Below are positions 53,433 to 62,436 of a stretch of DNA of 64,000 bases, in pieces; position 1 is the first letter of the stretch; each line of letters opens with the position of its first letter. The translations under genes and the position numbers were made by a program. The notes beneath the pieces are model-generated. The model had not been told where the DNA came from. It made no database searches and saw only the letters and a program-made list of their open reading frames with translations. The DNA comes from Bacteroidia bacterium (lineage in GTDB: Bacteria; Bacteroidota; Bacteroidia; J057; JADKCL01), in NCBI GenBank assembly GCA_020635905.1, contig JACJYV010000005.1:558001-622000 (forward strand). The letters are read 5' to 3'.

Positions 53433-54401
53433 ATGCGAGAAACCAATAAATTGGTTGCATGGAATCATATGGAAAAAATCCAGGAATACTATAATGACTT
53501 TCATTTTAATATGGAAAATGAGGGCTTGGCGGCCAAAACAATTGATCGCCACCTCTACCACCTGAAAAAGGTGATTTTTCCAGCTATTGGAAATATAGAA
53601 GCCAGAAAATTAACCTTTGAGGAAACTGCATTGGTAAGAAGGTATGCCAGGGAAAGACTGAGTGGTAATACAACAGAACGCCGGGTAATATTAACCCTGC
53701 GCAAATATTTTGCTTTCATTCAGAAACACCGGGAGGCAATGAATTTTGATTGGCGGGATATTGCAATTCCAAAATCTACCCGGCAAGACCCTTCATCTTT
53801 GACGCTGGAAGAAATCAACCTTATTTTCCAGCAATTAGATCTTAATAATTTTCACGATCTCCGGCTTAGACTCTACTTGGAGATGTTATTCCGCGGTGGC
53901 CTTCGGCCATCGGAGGCTCTAATGATAGACCGTTTTACCGATCTTAACTTGAGAGACGAACTTGTTCTGATACCAGACATCAAGAAAGGGAATAAACGGT
54001 GGGTGAAAATGCCTGGAATCAAACCAGTTGCTGAAGCTTATCTAAGAATGAGGGAAGATCAACTTAGGCAGCTCTTCATTGGGGGGAAACATCTTCACTT
54101 GGTGAAGCCACTTGATTTGGAAGGCGTTCGTGGTCAGCTAAGGCGTTTCAGGAAAAAACTAAGGAGAGCAGGATTTCATAAAGATGTTTACCCCTATATC
54201 TTCAGAAAGAGCTTTTGCACTGAACAAATTAGGAATGGAATTGATATTAAATCGGTTCAACATACGATGCGACATACAAATCCCGCCACGACATTGATGT
54301 ATTACTCTGTCCTGGAAAAAGAACAGGCCGAACGAGAGAAAAATAATTTTCTCAGCAAAGTAAATTTCTCTCTGGGTGAATTGGCTCAGCCAACTCAATA
54401 A
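53433..54401 (+). CDS. Second tyrosine recombinase (XerD-like)
   Basis: The 322-residue product has the Xer-type core domain (about 20-110) and a catalytic domain with Arg158 (RGGLRPSEAL), a second block YIFRKSF in which the first His of HxxR is replaced by Tyr255 while Arg258 is kept, His281 (MRHTN) and Tyr290/Tyr291 (TTLMYYSV). It is smaller than the integrase at 40.65 kb and belongs to a different branch, so the element may be composite. A degenerate tRNA-like sequence starts 66 bases after its stop, a candidate att site. Confidence 0.88.
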   Translation: MRETNKLVAWNHMEKIQEYYNDFHFNMENEGLAAKTIDRHLYHLKKVIFPAIGNIEARKLTFEETALVRRYARERLSGNTTERRVILTLRKYFAFIQKHREAMNFDWRDIAIPKSTRQDPSSLTLEEINLIFQQLDLNNFHDLRLRLYLEMLFRGGLRPSEALMIDRFTDLNLRDELVLIPDIKKGNKRWVKMPGIKPVAEAYLRMREDQLRQLFIGGKHLHLVKPLDLEGVRGQLRRFRKKLRRAGFHKDVYPYIFRKSFCTEQIRNGIDIKSVQHTMRHTNPATTLMYYSVLEKEQAEREKNNFLSKVNFSLGELAQPTQ

Positions 54402-54467
54402 CACTTTTCTTTTTAGAACTGATAGGTTAGAATATGTTTATCAGGTAGTGAATCTCTTTAGCGCATT

Positions 54468-54534
54468 CCGTCCAAAAGGCATTGGCCGCTGGCTCTTAAC
54501 CAGACGGTCGTAGGTTCAAATCCTACCGGGCGGA
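54468..54534 (+). tRNA. Degenerate tRNA-Lys(CTT)-like sequence
   Basis: A CCGTCC/GGGCGG acceptor stem (plus T-A), an anticodon arm CTGG-CTCTTAA-CCAG with anticodon CTT, and a T-arm GTAGG-TTCAAAT-CCTAC are all visible. The D-arm is short (GGC-ATTG-GCC), the whole is 67 bases, and an extra base separates T-arm and acceptor. It may be functional or an att-linked relic. Confidence 0.5.
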
Positions 54535-54612
54535 CTTCAATGAACTAAATAGAAAGATTTACTGCTTGGTGATTGGTCGACAATTACTGGTGTTTAACCA
54601 TTTGTTGCATAC

Positions 54613-54804
54613 ATGCTCGACTGGCTTTTCGATATCCTCACAGGAGCAGGAAGGAAAGCAAGGGAAAGAGCAATCAGGACAAGAAACAGAATCATACATG
54701 GCAGGCCCCCAAGTCATTACGAGACTCACCGGCCCTGGCACGTCCCCGATCCTGCACCTCAATCCTTACCCTGGAAAAAAGGTGAAGGCTCCATGGACAC
54801 ATAG
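54613..54804 (+). CDS. Possible small protein (63 aa)
   Basis: A 63-codon frame begins MLDWLFDILTGAGRKARERAIRTRNRIIHG and ends KKGEGSMDT. The amphipathic start and basic middle look like coding sequence, but two other frames overlap the same bases. It precedes the 65-residue gene by 35 bases on the same strand. A role in DNA binding is possible. Confidence 0.35.
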   Translation: MLDWLFDILTGAGRKARERAIRTRNRIIHGRPPSHYETHRPWHVPDPAPQSLPWKKGEGSMDT

Positions 54805-54839
54805 TTACAAGTCAATTATTCAGGAGACAACTTCATATC

Positions 54840-55037
54840 ATGAAATTCTATTCCGTACTCACGAAACGAGAATATCAGGATGATAAGGGAGACACCCAGA
54901 TACAATGGTACAAAGCAGGATTTTTCAAAGAAACCCCCAACGGGGGACGGTATCTCAGACTCTTTCACCAACCCAACGAGAGCTTTTACGTTGTGGCCGA
55001 TGGTGAAAGGGAAGAGGTCATTCAGTTGGACGAATAG
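54840..55037 (+). CDS. Small soluble protein (65 aa)
   Basis: The frame encodes MKFYSVLTKREYQDDKGDTQ..., a compact mixed alpha/beta-looking protein with NGGRYLRLFHQPNESFYVV and an acidic end. It has coding character and no competing good frame. It lies 47 bases before the winged-helix gene, likely in the same transcript. The family is unknown. Confidence 0.55.
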   Translation: MKFYSVLTKREYQDDKGDTQIQWYKAGFFKETPNGGRYLRLFHQPNESFYVVADGEREEVIQLDE

Positions 55038-55084
55038 TTCACATTCTCAAACCCAATTATTCACTTTGCGGAGACCCTTGAACT

Positions 55085-55570
55085 ATGTCCAAAGGAAAAA
55101 CCACCGCTATCCCGAACGAAGTTCTGGATGCGTACTTAGCAACCCTCAAACCCATAGAATTGAAAGTGCTTCTCGTCATCCTCAGGTCCACCTGGGGATG
55201 GGGGAAGTCCTGTGACTGGATTTCCATGTCACAGTTTGTGCGCCGGACCGGCGCTTCAGAGAAAGCAATACGACAGGCCCTTGGCTCTCTTTGCCAAGCA
55301 GGGACTCTCAAACGCACCTACCAACATGGCAAGGTCTTTTATTGCTATGGCAAAAGAGAGCTCCCCACAAGGAATCCCTCCAGGGAACTTTTTTCCGGTC
55401 AAGCTGGAAAAATGTTCCGTCAGGAAGGGAAAAAACTACCACCCACTAAATACACTCTTACAAAAACACCTGTTACCAGGGAAAATAGTTCCAAAGAGGA
55501 ACATGACAAAGCCGGCCTTGCCAGGAAGCGGGTGGGTGCCTACTTGAGAGAATATGTATTTAATAATTAA
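55085..55570 (+). CDS. Replication-type winged helix protein
   Basis: The 161-residue product has a winged-helix N-terminal domain (about 5-90: IPNEVLDAYLATLKPIELKVL followed by WISMSQFVRRTGASEKAIRQALGSLCQAGTLKRTY) as in phage-O-like replication initiators and DnaD-like proteins. The tail is basic and flexible. It probably binds the origin of the element or helps load a helicase. The stretch that follows to 55798 is A/T-rich and holds nothing I can support. Confidence 0.72.
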   Translation: MSKGKTTAIPNEVLDAYLATLKPIELKVLLVILRSTWGWGKSCDWISMSQFVRRTGASEKAIRQALGSLCQAGTLKRTYQHGKVFYCYGKRELPTRNPSRELFSGQAGKMFRQEGKKLPPTKYTLTKTPVTRENSSKEEHDKAGLARKRVGAYLREYVFNN

Positions 55571-55798
55571 CTGGTTGGATAAGCACAGCAGGTAATGCTA
55601 CAATCGAAATTGCAGATGAAGCAAAAATAACCCTGCCCACATAGCTGTTTGTTGATTAAAAACACGTTTTGCGGGTTTTTTAAATCCTTAAAACTCTCTG
55701 CAAAAATAAATTTTTCCCAATTCCTCAAATGTGGATAAATGTCTGGTTTTCAGTAGTATATTTCCTTCGTTTTTAACTGCATTCTAAATCATTAAGCC

Positions 55799-57019
55799 AT
55801 GAAAACAATTAAATTTTTACTATCTGCATGTTTCCTCGTTGCTATCGTAATGTTGACCGGATGTCACCAAGAAACTGATGTCATTTCAAACACGAAAAGC
55901 AATCTTGAACAAACAAAATCTTCCGCTGAAATCACGGCTATTGAAGATTATCTTTCCAATTATTTTAATCTTCGATACCAGATTTTAATTGAGCCCAATG
56001 AAAATCGATCAGAGAAAATGGAGCAAAGCTTTTCAAGTTTTTTCTCAAACCCAGACATTGCGAATTCAATCTTGCAAGAGATCAATGATCACAAAAGAAT
56101 TGTAGCAATGACTGACTCGAAATACACTGATTATGAGGTTGCCCTTCACATTGACCCAACAACCTTTGTTGTCAATAATGCTACGTTTTCATTTATCGCG
56201 AATGTACGCTACTCGCTGACCACGAATGCAAGGGATGAGGAGAGCGGGGAAATCATTGTTACTGAGGGTTTGCCTGATTTTGAATATACCCTGACCAAGA
56301 AAGCAAGTGGCGCATACATCATTGATCAGGAAAAACCATACTATCGAGCCGATGCAACCCAATCACTCATTGATGATTATGATGAAGATCCGGATCAGGA
56401 GCATAATGATGCTTCGATGAAAACAAACTATACCTATTCAGCAAGCAATGCTGTAACATTTGCTCTGGCTCATTGGGATAATGTGTCTAATGTAACCGGA
56501 TACTACGACTGTAGTAGTAGTGGAGGCGATTGCACGAATTTCCTCAACTGGTGTTTAAAAACAGGTGGGTGGGCCCAGACGAATAATTGGTTTTTCAAAT
56601 CTTTTGGTTCTTCTGGAAATAATATGAATACTTACCAGCGAAGCCCTTCCTGGTGTGGGGCACGGTACATAAATGAATATATTACCAATTCCGGAATGTA
56701 CCAGGGAATAAATGGAAACAACCGGGTAACTGCCTTGTTTTCAAACAAAGTTGTGCCCACCTCATCTGCTAATAATACTACCTGGACTTCTTTCTATAAC
56801 TCTGTAAAAACCTTGGCAAAAGGGGATATCGTACAAATCAAGTATGGGTCATATATGGGGCACAGCATGATCGTTACAAAAACCACAACCAGCCCGCCTT
56901 ATATATACTTGACCTTTCGAAATTCTTCCGGGAATTTGCCACGCAAAGACCGGGAAATTAACTTATTAAGTTCCGGGAGTAGCTTATACGGCTACAAGGT
57001 AAAAACCAGTGGATATTAA
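55799..57019 (+). CDS. Lipoprotein with Amidase_6-type domain
   Basis: The 406-residue product has a lipoprotein signal (MLTGC, Cys22), a helical/loop region (about 40-200) and a C-terminal putative amidase domain (about 215-400). Motifs are GGDCTNFLNWCLKTGGW (candidate catalytic Cys) and GSYMGHSMIVTKT (His), which match the cysteine-peptidase-like Amidase_6 family. Members may cut peptidoglycan stems or other amides outside the cell. It lies between the replication gene and the IS, within the element, and ends with a strong terminator. Confidence 0.82.
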   Translation: MKTIKFLLSACFLVAIVMLTGCHQETDVISNTKSNLEQTKSSAEITAIEDYLSNYFNLRYQILIEPNENRSEKMEQSFSSFFSNPDIANSILQEINDHKRIVAMTDSKYTDYEVALHIDPTTFVVNNATFSFIANVRYSLTTNARDEESGEIIVTEGLPDFEYTLTKKASGAYIIDQEKPYYRADATQSLIDDYDEDPDQEHNDASMKTNYTYSASNAVTFALAHWDNVSNVTGYYDCSSSGGDCTNFLNWCLKTGGWAQTNNWFFKSFGSSGNNMNTYQRSPSWCGARYINEYITNSGMYQGINGNNRVTALFSNKVVPTSSANNTTWTSFYNSVKTLAKGDIVQIKYGSYMGHSMIVTKTTTSPPYIYLTFRNSSGNLPRKDREINLLSSGSSLYGYKVKTSGY

Positions 57020-57043
57020 TAAAGATCCAAATCGCTGTTCTTC

Positions 57044-57084
57044 AAAGCAAAATGAGGCCCAAAAGGTCTCATTTTGCTTTTTTT
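57044..57084 (+). terminator. Intrinsic terminator of the amidase gene
   Basis: A perfect 13-bp stem (AAAGCAAAATGAG with CTCATTTTGCTTT, 57044-57056 and 57068-57080) ends in a T-run to 57084. Confidence 0.85.
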
Positions 57085-57091
57085 GAGAAAT

Positions 57092-57129
57092 AAAAAAAGG
57101 GTACTGCCGAACCTTGTTCGACAGCACCC
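57092..57129 (-). terminator. Intrinsic terminator for leftward transcription, orphaned from ardC by the IS
   Basis: GGGTACTGCCGAAC pairs with GTTCGACAGCACCC (57099-57112 and 57116-57129; two mismatches), and the A-run at 57092-57098 reads as T in the leftward direction. The leftward ArdC-like gene is the natural upstream partner, but the IS now lies between. Confidence 0.7.
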
Positions 57130-57159
57130 ATCTCTGTTAAAAATCCTAAAATCAATTCT

Positions 57160-57164
57160 AATGT
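57160..57164. repeat. Left 5-bp target duplication of the IS
   Basis: AATGT here matches AATGT at 58869-58873 on the other side of the IS. Confidence 0.8.
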
Positions 57165-58868
57165 AGGGCCTGCTGAAAAAGTCACCCACGAACCCCGCCA
57201 AATTTCGGCTCTATATGGGCTGTGACTTCAAAATATCCAAATATCTCCCTGATTTGGGCTTTCAATTTCAAAAAGGCTGACCAAAGGTTGCCTCTGGTCC
57301 CGATATGGATCAGGTAATTGAAAAAAGTCGAACGTAAGAACCATTCCAGGTTCATTACGAAGAAGATGGCTGCAATCCAGCTTTCACTGGTATCAGACAG
57401 GCGGGCCCGGATCTTTCTCAAGCCATAGCCATTTTTGCCTTGGCCAAATTTACCTTCAATCTGGCTGCGCATGTTGTTTTCCTGTTTTTTGAGCTTTTTG
57501 AGCTGGATCTCTTCGGGGGCCGGGTTCTTTTTGGGTCTGCCCAGGGCCTTGCCTGAATAGCGGATGCCCCGTTCCTTGAGCCATTTTCGATTCTCCCTGG
57601 TCCCATATTTTTGATCTGTGACTACTGATTCGGGGTAATGACCATGCCGTTCGACAAAATCTTTGACCTGGCCCTGCAAGTCGCCCCCTTCATTATAATT
57701 GTCCCAATCAATTTTGTGTACTGAGGCAAATCCATCAACCAGACTGACCGAGCTTTTCGATCCGAACTGGACTTTGGGAAAAGCCTTCCCCGTCACTATG
57801 GGACGTACCCAGGGCTGATAAATGCTTACGATACGGTCTGAGTGGGTGTGGATTCTGTTTTCATACATGGACTTTTGCTGCTGATAGATGTGTTGAATCA
57901 CCCAATAAATCTTCAAGTCCCGTTGGGTAAAGCGCTCAAATCGATCGGGATATTGGTCCAAAATCTCATCCAGAATGCCCAGGTCACGCTTGAGATAGCC
58001 CAACTGTTTGCGGATCGCCTTTCGAACCGTCCTCTTCGATTTCCTGCTCTGCTTGGCCACAGCCAGGTATTTATTTTTGGCTGCTTTGCGGTAGGTCCTG
58101 GGCTTCAATTTTCCCGGAATTGGGACATACAAGAGGTCAATCAAGCGTTCTGCTTCTTCGCGGCTGTCATTGAGCAGGTCCAGGTCAGTAGGGTGTTTGA
58201 TCATCTGCTCGCTAACCATCGCATCAATGAGCAGCTTGCCTTTTCTTGGCTTTTCACGTAATTCCGCCTCTTTCTTTTCGGCCTCCTGATCATCATCTGA
58301 ATCGGTCCCACCTCCGTCATTTTTAGGTGGTTCAGGTTCATCCTCTTTGCGCTCAACCAAGCCCGCCTTGATCAAAATCTCTTCATTCAAAGCCTCGAAC
58401 TGCGCTACTCCCAATCGCTTACGAATGGTTGGGAACAGGCTCGGATCAAAGACAGGCTTATTCGTAAATCGCTCCAAACCAAGAAAATACTGCAAATAAG
58501 GGTTTTCCAGAACCTGCTGAATCACCTCCCGATCTGATAGCTTTAGCTTGTGTTTGATGATCACTGCCCCAATCATGATTCTGGCATCCTTGCCTGGAGC
58601 TCCCTGGTCAGAACTCATCTTGTGATAATAGATGGAGGCCATCTCGTCCCAGGGAAGGCTTCGGGACAGCTTTACCCAGCGATTTTTAGCATCCAAACCC
58701 CGTTCAAAAGGGGATTTGAATAGCTCAAGACTTAGTTGTTTGGGGCTCTTATAACGGATCATGTGCAAAGGTTTTGATCATCTGATGACCATAAGTTTGC
58801 ACTTTGAGGTATAAAAATCAACACAACTAATTCACATTGAATTGTTTATGACTTTTTCAGTGGACCCT
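57165..58868 (-). mobile_element. Complete insertion sequence, IS5-superfamily (1704 bp)
   Basis: Terminal inverted repeats AGGGCCTGCTGAAAAAGTCA (57165-57184) and, on the right, the reverse of AGGGTCCACTGAAAAAGTCA (58849-58868) match at 17 of 20 bases. Identical AATGT target copies flank it. The single transposase gene fills the element on the minus strand. Confidence 0.88.
57182..58762 (-). CDS. Transposase of the IS (IS5/IS1182-like, DDE)
   Basis: I start at ATG 58762 (526 residues). The N-terminal DUF772-like helical domain has KDARIMIGAVIIKHKLKLSDREVIQQVLENPYLQYFLGL; the DDE core has LIDAMVSEQ (first Asp), VVTDQKYGTRENRKW (second Asp) and a later IEGKFGQGKNGYGLRKI with the Glu. An Asp/Glu-rich insert (about 148-172) is unusual. 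The catalytic acids are all present, so the enzyme may be active. The IS lies 1 base past the ardC stop. Confidence 0.92.
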   Translation of the reverse strand: MIRYKSPKQLSLELFKSPFERGLDAKNRWVKLSRSLPWDEMASIYYHKMSSDQGAPGKDARIMIGAVIIKHKLKLSDREVIQQVLENPYLQYFLGLERFTNKPVFDPSLFPTIRKRLGVAQFEALNEEILIKAGLVERKEDEPEPPKNDGGGTDSDDDQEAEKKEAELREKPRKGKLLIDAMVSEQMIKHPTDLDLLNDSREEAERLIDLLYVPIPGKLKPRTYRKAAKNKYLAVAKQSRKSKRTVRKAIRKQLGYLKRDLGILDEILDQYPDRFERFTQRDLKIYWVIQHIYQQQKSMYENRIHTHSDRIVSIYQPWVRPIVTGKAFPKVQFGSKSSVSLVDGFASVHKIDWDNYNEGGDLQGQVKDFVERHGHYPESVVTDQKYGTRENRKWLKERGIRYSGKALGRPKKNPAPEEIQLKKLKKQENNMRSQIEGKFGQGKNGYGLRKIRARLSDTSESWIAAIFFVMNLEWFLRSTFFNYLIHIGTRGNLWSAFLKLKAQIREIFGYFEVTAHIEPKFGGVRG

Positions 58869-58873
58869 AATGT
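58869..58873. repeat. Right 5-bp target duplication of the IS
   Basis: AATGT matches the left copy at 57160-57164. Confidence 0.8.
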
Positions 58874-58874
58874 A

Positions 58875-59810
58875 TCAAACCTTATTCGTCAAGCACCTAT
58901 CCCCAACAAACCCAACCGCATCCTGCGCCAACTTACTCGCTTTGAAAATATACTTCGTATCATTCTGAAGCGCACTGATCCACGACTGAATATATGCCGC
59001 ATTATTAGTAATCGCTTTAGAGAATCCCAACTCAGCACACAGAAAAGCGGCGCAGAGCTCAGCTACCAATTCCTCCAAGGCATACTCGGGAGAGCCAAAT
59101 TCATTTCCCAGCGGACGATTCAAGCGGGTAAAGTGACCCGTCCAATGGCCCAACTCATGCAATGCAGTTTCATATAAAGCTTCAGTTCCTTTGAACTGCT
59201 CACGAAGGGGAAGGGTGATCACATCCTGACTTGAATTGTAGAAAGCACGATTGCCAGCCTCATAACGAATACTTGCACCACTGCCATCTAACAGGGCCTC
59301 AGCTCTGGCATCCTTCTCAAACTCTGAGAGGGAAGCGATCTCTTTCACCTGATAGAACTTCTGCGCCATGCCCTCAGTCTGAGCAACATTAAACACATTG
59401 AAATACCGCAACATCCCTTTGCTGTTGATCCCGGCCGAGGCCCGCTCGTCCCGGGTCAGTGCCTCAACCTCCCAGTTATCCAAGCGCTTGCCATCCCGAT
59501 CAAAGTACATCATCTTCCAGTACACCACCATGGAAGCCTTCTGGCCCTTCTTGATGGTTCCACCCTCACCACGTACCTGCGCAAAGGTCATCCAGGCATT
59601 GGTAGGAAACGCCTCCTTCACCGCTTTGAAAGAAAGCAAAAACTGATTGATCCCACTATATGGACGCAGTGACAAGGCATTATGTGCCCGCTCTCCATCT
59701 GCTCCAATCTGCACCCATGGCTTATTCCACGAACCCAGATGACTTGATAATAACTCAATGATTATTTCAGTTACCTCATCATACAAATTTTTTGATTTTT
59801 TGTTTTTCAT
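58875..59810 (-). CDS. ardC: ArdC-like antirestriction protein
   Basis: The 311-residue product has the ArdC ssDNA-binding N-terminal domain (about 10-145, ELLSSHLGSWNKPW followed by TFAQVRGEGGTIKKGQKASMVVYWK) and a zincin-like metallopeptidase domain with HELGH at 218-222 (ALHELGHWTGH) and the Glu of YALEELVAEL. ArdC protects entering single-stranded plasmid DNA from host restriction. It is divergent from the type I restriction gene with a 297-base gap. The IS cut its 3' flank one base after the stop, leaving the gene intact. Confidence 0.92.
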   Translation of the reverse strand: MKNKKSKNLYDEVTEIIIELLSSHLGSWNKPWVQIGADGERAHNALSLRPYSGINQFLLSFKAVKEAFPTNAWMTFAQVRGEGGTIKKGQKASMVVYWKMMYFDRDGKRLDNWEVEALTRDERASAGINSKGMLRYFNVFNVAQTEGMAQKFYQVKEIASLSEFEKDARAEALLDGSGASIRYEAGNRAFYNSSQDVITLPLREQFKGTEALYETALHELGHWTGHFTRLNRPLGNEFGSPEYALEELVAELCAAFLCAELGFSKAITNNAAYIQSWISALQNDTKYIFKASKLAQDAVGFVGDRCLTNKV

Positions 59811-60107
59811 ACCCTTAGTGGTTTAAGTTTTTAATCTTCGGATCAGCGACTACCGATCGAGACTAAATCCACGTAGGGTGACTCCGCTCTGCAAGGGACT
59901 GTGGAATAAAATTTTATGCCGCAAAAGCCCTTGTTGAGCCAGGATCACCCGGAGTATGTTTGTTGAGAGAAGGTGGGTGCTGTGACGGAGACGGGAAATG
60001 CACGAAGGGGATGGAAAGCACAAAGGAATACTGATAAACTGAAGTCATTCCTTTGATTGCAGATATTTCCTATCTTTAGGCATTCCAGGTATGTTTAGTG
60101 GCAAACT
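59811..60107. promoter_or_regulatory. Divergent regulatory gap between ardC and hsdR
   Basis: A nested fold joins GGGTGA (59876-59881) with TCACCC (59945-59950) and CAAGGG (59892-59897) with CCCTTG (59928-59933). A TTTG at 60052-60055 and TATCTTTA at 60071-60078 resemble Bacteroidota promoter boxes for hsdR, although the spacing is a little short. No gene is seen in the gap. Confidence 0.45.
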
Positions 60108-62432
60108 ATGAGCCTCTCAGAAGCAGACACAAGAGCAAAATACATTGATCCGGCATTACGACGCAGCGACTGGGACGAAGCAAACATCGTCCGGGAGTAT
60201 TACTTCACCGATGGCCGGAAGCTTTTTGGTAACAAAAGAGGAAAGCAGAAATTCGTAGATTATCTGCTGAAATATAATCAAGCCAATCTGGCCTTGATTG
60301 AAGCTAAGAAAATCGGCAAACAGCCCACCAGTGGCCTGGGACAAGTGATTGAATACGGCCAGGCGCTCAAAGTACGGTTTGTGTATGCCACCAATGGGGA
60401 TCAATTCTATGAATTTGATCTTCTCGAAGGAAGGGGAGATTTCATTGATCGTCTTCCCACTCCGCAGGAACTTTTTACTAAGGTTTATCAAAAACCCAAT
60501 CCGCTCAAAGAAAAGCTTCTGGCCGAGCCCTTCCTGATAGAAGGAGATATGAGGCCCCGTTACTACCAACAATTGGCCGTGAACAAGGTCATGGAGGCCA
60601 TTGCAGATGATAAAAAGCGTATTCTGTTAACCATGGCCACTGGAACGGGAAAGACTTTCATCGCTTTTCAAATCGTTCACAAGCTCCTGAAAACCCATTG
60701 GAACTTAAGGGGGCAAAAAGTTCGTCCCCGGGTTCTGTTCCTGGCCGACCGCAATGTGCTGGCTGATCAGGCTATCAACACCTTCAATCCCTACGAAAAA
60801 GACCTCCTTAAAATCAATGGGGAGGAAATCCGCAAACGAAATGGCCGGGTGCCAACGAATGCCTACATTTTCTTTGCCATTTACCAGGCTATTGCCGAGC
60901 GTGAAAATATCGGCGGGTATTACACTAAATATCCAAAAGATTTCTTCGATCTGATCATTATTGATGAATGTCACCGCGGAAGCGCGACAGAGGAAGGTTC
61001 CTGGCGCGACATTCTGGATTATTTCAGTGGGGCTGTGCATGTTGGGTTAACGGCCACTCCGAAGCGCGATGACAATATTGATACCTACAAATATTTTGGT
61101 AAACCTGTTTACGAGTATTCACTCAAAGAAGGAATCAATGACGGATTCCTGACTCCCTATAAAGTAAAGCGGATCACGACAAACATTGATGAGTACATTC
61201 ATACCAGCGCAGACAAGGTCGTCCATGGTGAGCTCACCAAAACTGCTTATGAGATTTCGGATTTCAACCGCAACATTGTAATTCCTCAACGCACAGAACT
61301 GATTGCCCGGTCCATCCTGGACAACATTCGACCCCTGGATAAAACCATTATTTTTTGCGTGGATCAGGATCATGCTCTCCTGATGCGAGATAAAATCAAT
61401 ACCTGGAAAACCATCAAAGACCCACACTACTGCGTGCGGGTTACTTCCGAAGAAGGACAAATCGGCCGAACTCGTCTGGAGGAATTTCAAGACAATGATC
61501 TGGACATTCCGGTGATTTTGACTTCTTCTCAAATGCTGACCACCGGAGTCGATGCCAGAAATGTGCGCAATATTGTTCTGGTCCGAAATATAGGCTCCAT
61601 GGTGGAATTCAAGCAGATCGTGGGCCGGGGAACACGAATTTTCGAAGGTAAGGATTTCTTCACCATCCTTGATTTTACGGGTGCCACCAAACTCTTCTAT
61701 GACGAACGCTGGGACGGTATTCCGGAGGAAGAAGTCGACCAGGAGATTGAAGCGACCCTTCAAGGAGAGAAACTACCCAAAGAAAAGAAGGAGAAAAAGA
61801 TTGAGGAGGGTGTTGCCAACGATCCGGGGAGGGAATATGTCAGAAAAGCAGTGGTGGAATTATCCAATGGAAGAGAATTGCGCATAACCAATGTTGAAAT
61901 CCGCTATATCGACGAAAATGGTCGCCCTCTAACTTCTCAGGAATTTCTGGAAAAACTGATTGGTTCTATTCCAGACCTTTTCACTGACGAAGAAGAACTC
62001 CGGACAATTTGGAGCAATCCGGATACCCGCACAGAATTGTTGAACAAACTGGGTCAAATGGGATTTGATGGGGAACAAATGAATACCCTCAAGCAAATGT
62101 TTGAAGCCGAAGACAGTGACATCTTTGATGTGCTTTCTCATATTTCATTCGATTCTGAAATTCTGAGTAGAAAAGAGCGAAGCGAAAAAGTCCGGACCGA
62201 TCAGGATTTCTTCAATTCCTATACCGAAACTCAAGCACAACAATTTCTCCGCTTCATTTTGGAACGGTACGAACAAACCGGTATCGAAGAACTTCGCCGG
62301 GACCGCCTAGGCGAGCTCATCAAGCTGAACCGCCTGGGAACTCCGCGGGAAGCAGGGAAGTTTTTTGGCGGTATGCCAGGGCTGGTAGATGCTTTTTATA
62401 AGATTCAAACAAGGATTTATCGAGCAGGTTAA
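60108..62432 (+). CDS. hsdR: Type I restriction enzyme R subunit, EcoEI type
   Basis: The 774-residue protein has the N-terminal nuclease domain with Asp51 and EAK (65-67; ALIEAKKIGKQ), DEAD/DEAH-type ATPase motifs ATGTGKT (177-183) and DECH (286-289), a helicase C domain with TGVDARNVRNIVLVR and GRGTRI, and an EcoEI_R_C end. It would translocate and cut unmodified DNA when bound to HsdM/HsdS. Neither is in the window; they may lie to the right. The next gene starts 4 bases after the stop, so they form one operon. Confidence 0.93.
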   Translation: MSLSEADTRAKYIDPALRRSDWDEANIVREYYFTDGRKLFGNKRGKQKFVDYLLKYNQANLALIEAKKIGKQPTSGLGQVIEYGQALKVRFVYATNGDQFYEFDLLEGRGDFIDRLPTPQELFTKVYQKPNPLKEKLLAEPFLIEGDMRPRYYQQLAVNKVMEAIADDKKRILLTMATGTGKTFIAFQIVHKLLKTHWNLRGQKVRPRVLFLADRNVLADQAINTFNPYEKDLLKINGEEIRKRNGRVPTNAYIFFAIYQAIAERENIGGYYTKYPKDFFDLIIIDECHRGSATEEGSWRDILDYFSGAVHVGLTATPKRDDNIDTYKYFGKPVYEYSLKEGINDGFLTPYKVKRITTNIDEYIHTSADKVVHGELTKTAYEISDFNRNIVIPQRTELIARSILDNIRPLDKTIIFCVDQDHALLMRDKINTWKTIKDPHYCVRVTSEEGQIGRTRLEEFQDNDLDIPVILTSSQMLTTGVDARNVRNIVLVRNIGSMVEFKQIVGRGTRIFEGKDFFTILDFTGATKLFYDERWDGIPEEEVDQEIEATLQGEKLPKEKKEKKIEEGVANDPGREYVRKAVVELSNGRELRITNVEIRYIDENGRPLTSQEFLEKLIGSIPDLFTDEEELRTIWSNPDTRTELLNKLGQMGFDGEQMNTLKQMFEAEDSDIFDVLSHISFDSEILSRKERSEKVRTDQDFFNSYTETQAQQFLRFILERYEQTGIEELRRDRLGELIKLNRLGTPREAGKFFGGMPGLVDAFYKIQTRIYRAG

Positions 62433-62436
62433 ACTG

